Assembly (NCBI RefSeq): GCF_000376845.1
Contig: NZ_AQXY01000017.1
Location: 1-55,418 of the forward strand
Source of the DNA: Thioalkalivibrio sp. ALE14
Lineage (GTDB): Bacteria > Pseudomonadota > Gammaproteobacteria > Ectothiorhodospirales > Ectothiorhodospiraceae
DNA length: 55,418 nt
Direction: 5' to 3'
Shown: one piece after another, positions 53,760-55,418 of the stretch
How the letters are laid out: every line of letters starts with the position of its first letter
Numbering within the stretch: position 1 is the first letter of the stretch
Made by a program: the position numbers and the translations under genes
The notes under the pieces: generated by a model
Told to the model about the DNA's origin: nothing
Database searches by the model: none
Seen by the model: the letters and a program-made list of their open reading frames with translations, nothing else

Positions 53760-54401
53760 ATGAATCATAAGCTCGTTAAGAATCTTCTGGCCGCGTCTGT
53801 GGCTTCGCTGGTGCTGGGTGCTGCCGGGCAGGTCATTGCGCAGGAACCGCCGGCCGCGAACGTGACGGATCGCAGTGGCAAGGTCGTGGTCGATCGCTCT
53901 GGCGAGTGCGTGCGCACCCGTTCTTGGGCGCCTGAAAACGTGAAGTTCGAACACTGCGCGGGTTATATCCAGGAAACCGCTGAAGCACCCGCGCCCGCCC
54001 CCGCCGCTGCCCCGGAGCCGGAGCCGGAGCCGGAATTCACCACCACCACGCTGAGCGCCCAGGCCCTGTTCGACTTTGACAGCGCCAACCTGCGCGCCGA
54101 GGGTCGTTCCGCCCTGCGTGACCTGGCCCGCAGCCTGACCTCGACCGACGTGCAGTACAGCGCCGTGCTGGTCGAAGGTCACACCTGCACCATCGGCCCG
54201 GCCGACTACAACCAGGGCCTGTCCGAGCGTCGCGCTCAGTCCGTGGCCGAGTTCCTCGCCACCGAAGGCGTGCGTCCGGATGCGATCCGTACCGTTGGCT
54301 ATGGCGAAGACCGCCCGACCGCCGACAACTCCACCCAGGCTGGTCGTGAGGCCAACCGCCGCGTGGAAGTGACCTCCGACGTGCGCCAGCGCGCCAACTA
54401 A
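53760..54401 (+). CDS. OmpA-family peptidoglycan-binding protein
   Basis: A 213-residue exported protein: signal peptide ending VIA-QE near residue 28, a short domain with two cysteines, a proline/glutamate linker APAPAPAAAPEPEPEPEF (encoded by near-perfect repeats of CCGGAG at 54012-54029), and an OmpA C-terminal domain (ALFDFDSANLRAEGRSAL; NQGLSERRAQSVAEFL; GREANRRVEV) that binds meso-DAP peptidoglycan. It lacks an N-terminal beta barrel. A terminator follows. Confidence 0.92.
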   Translation: MNHKLVKNLLAASVASLVLGAAGQVIAQEPPAANVTDRSGKVVVDRSGECVRTRSWAPENVKFEHCAGYIQETAEAPAPAPAAAPEPEPEPEFTTTTLSAQALFDFDSANLRAEGRSALRDLARSLTSTDVQYSAVLVEGHTCTIGPADYNQGLSERRAQSVAEFLATEGVRPDAIRTVGYGEDRPTADNSTQAGREANRRVEVTSDVRQRAN

Positions 54402-54450
54402 GGTCGCTCGCAACACCCCGGCCGCCGGTTCACCGGCGAGCCGGTAGCAG

Positions 54451-54474
54451 GCCCCGCTTCGGCGGGGCTTTTTT
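54451..54474 (+). terminator. terminator after the OmpA-family gene
   Basis: GCCCCGC at 54451-54457 pairs with GCGGGGC at 54462-54468 around TTCG, followed by a T-run. Confidence 0.92.
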
Positions 54475-54601
54475 GTGGGTGTGTTCCTGCCAGGTAACGG
54501 TACCGGCTCCCGTTGGCAGTCGGCTTGGGCGACAGGCCCTTCAGCCTGCATTAATCTTGCGGCCCTAGACTGATCCCAGATATTCGGAAAGGCAGAGCAC
54601 C

Positions 54602-55102
54602 ATGACGATCCATCGATTCCCGACGCGCAACCCGTTCGTGGCCCTCCTGGGATCCGTTTCCCTCCTGGCAGGACTGCTGTTGACGACCAGCGCGGCCGCC
54701 GGCGGCGTGGAACGCGCGACGGACCTGCAGGCCCTGGCCGGCAACGGTAATGGCCAGCCGACCCTGATCATGTTCGCCTCCAGCAGCTGCCCCTACTGCG
54801 ACCGGGCGGAACAGCGTCATCTGGGGCCGATGGCCAAAGACCCGGCGTTCGCGGGGGTACACATCCGCAAGGTGATGCTGGACCGCGAGGCCGTCCGAGA
54901 TTTCGATGGCGAGACCCTGGCCGGCAATGCCCTGGGCCGGAATTACGGGGTGCGGGTGGTGCCGACCATCATGGCCTTCGACGCCGAGGGCCGACGGGCC
55001 GGCACGCCGCTGGTGGGCATCCCCAACGAGCAGCTCTACCGCAGCCAGATCCGTGTCCGTATCGAGGCGGCGCGGCAGACTGTCCGCGACCCCTCCAGCT
55101 AA
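54602..55102 (+). CDS. periplasmic thioredoxin-like protein
   Basis: A 166-residue exported protein: signal peptide (hydrophobic core at about 13-29, cleavage after SAAAG), then a thioredoxin fold with MFASSSCPYCDRAEQRHL (Cys63, Cys66), and cis-proline in RVVPTIMAFDAEG. The CPYC active site is like glutaredoxins and DsbC-type proteins; the length and lack of a DsbC dimerisation domain favour a thioredoxin_2/SoxW-like reductant. Stands alone after the OmpA terminator. Confidence 0.85.
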   Translation: MTIHRFPTRNPFVALLGSVSLLAGLLLTTSAAAGGVERATDLQALAGNGNGQPTLIMFASSSCPYCDRAEQRHLGPMAKDPAFAGVHIRKVMLDREAVRDFDGETLAGNALGRNYGVRVVPTIMAFDAEGRRAGTPLVGIPNEQLYRSQIRVRIEAARQTVRDPSS

Positions 55103-55187
55103 ACAGGCACGGCTCCGCGACGCCCTTCGGTCGAACCACAGCACCTTGAGGTTGCGCTCGGCTTGGCAGCGCCTTGAAGTGGTCCAA

Positions 55188-55418
55188 TGACAGCGGACAC
55201 CCCAGTTAAGCCACACTAGATGGGTAACTGGAGGTGAATGTGAGCAAGCAGAGACGAGCGCGATACAGCCGGGAGTTCAAGGCCAACGCGATTGCGATGG
55301 TCGAGAGCCAGGGCTATGGCTGCACGGAGGCGGCCCGGCGGCTCGGGATCAACCGGAGCATGCTGTCCCGCTGGCAGCGTGAGGCGCGGCGCAAGGCGGC
55401 CGGCGAAGCCGTTACTGA
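55188..55418 (+). mobile_element. IS3-family insertion sequence, left end (truncated by window)
   Basis: TGACAGCGGACACC at 55188-55201 is a plausible terminal inverted repeat starting with TG as in IS3 elements, followed after 38 bp by the start of orfA. The right end is outside the window. Confidence 0.6.
55240..55418 (+). CDS. IS3-family transposase OrfA, N-terminal part
   Basis: Open to the end of the window from a GTG at 55240, preceded by GGAGGTGAAT. The visible 59 residues read RYSREFKANAIAMVESQGYG then CTEAARRLGINRSMLSRWQR, the IS3-type N-terminal helix-turn-helix that binds the element's ends. In the family a -1 frameshift later joins OrfA to the DDE OrfB. Confidence 0.85.
   Translation, partial: MSKQRRARYSREFKANAIAMVESQGYGCTEAARRLGINRSMLSRWQREARRKAAGEAVT

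Overview
The window looks like a GC-rich gammaproteobacterial chromosome. Gene content (dksA, argA, groESL with a CIRCE operator, fxsA, bioB/bioF, ubiA, dsbD, cpdA, the murU/amgK cell-wall recycling pair and several DsrE-like sulfur-carrier domains) suggests a sulfur-oxidising relative of the Ectothiorhodospiraceae/Thioalkalivibrio group. That placement is inference from gene content only.

Left part, about 1-22,574: an accessory island. It opens with the 3' end of an IS1595-type transposase, continues through small membrane and lipoprotein genes and degenerate repeats, and then carries a series of genes typical of defence or stress islands. These are a Fic protein with tandem palindromic operators, a 1088-residue phospholipase-D/SNF2-type helicase, a convergent SprT-like metalloprotease, a HipA-family kinase of the YjjJ type, a decayed antitoxin, an orphan RHH antitoxin with a relE remnant, an ADP-ribosylglycohydrolase, a beta-CASP metallo-beta-lactamase nuclease divergent from an 869-residue HTH protein of unknown function (shared palindromic operator), a second Fic protein with its own palindromic operators, and a 1477-residue NO VEIN-like GHKL ATPase with a C-terminal nuclease-like domain. 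The island ends in a 47-nt 3' fragment of a tRNA-Met(CAT) gene followed by a tRNA-type terminator. This is the expected distal attachment site of an element integrated into tRNA-Met. The intact tRNA and the integrase should lie to the left of the window.

Middle part, 22.7-44.4 kb: core chromosome. It holds a GCS2-like ligase/M14 deacylase operon, an ECF sigma factor with a DsrE-bearing anti-sigma protein and a second DsrE protein, a peptidoglycan-recycling operon (cpdA-amgK-murU), dksA, argA, a DUF192/HMA pair, ilvD, a chemoreceptor, radC, a glycine-zipper surface protein, a biotin cluster (bioB, a methyltransferase, bioF), comF and ubiA.

Right part, 43.5-55.4 kb: a long minus-strand run for envelope thiol chemistry and export (thioredoxin-like protein, TolC, membrane-fusion adaptor, cutA, a dsbD with a duplicated N-terminal domain, tlpA, ubiA), then fxsA, groES-groEL under a CIRCE/HrcA operator, an OmpA-family protein, another periplasmic thioredoxin-like protein, and the start of an IS3-family insertion sequence cut by the window end.

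The strongest candidates for something undescribed are the beta-CASP nuclease/HTH protein pair on the island and the sigma/anti-sigma/DsrE operon in the core. The double-alpha-domain DsbD and the large single-gene candidates (PLD-helicase, NO VEIN-like ATPase-nuclease) also merit attention.
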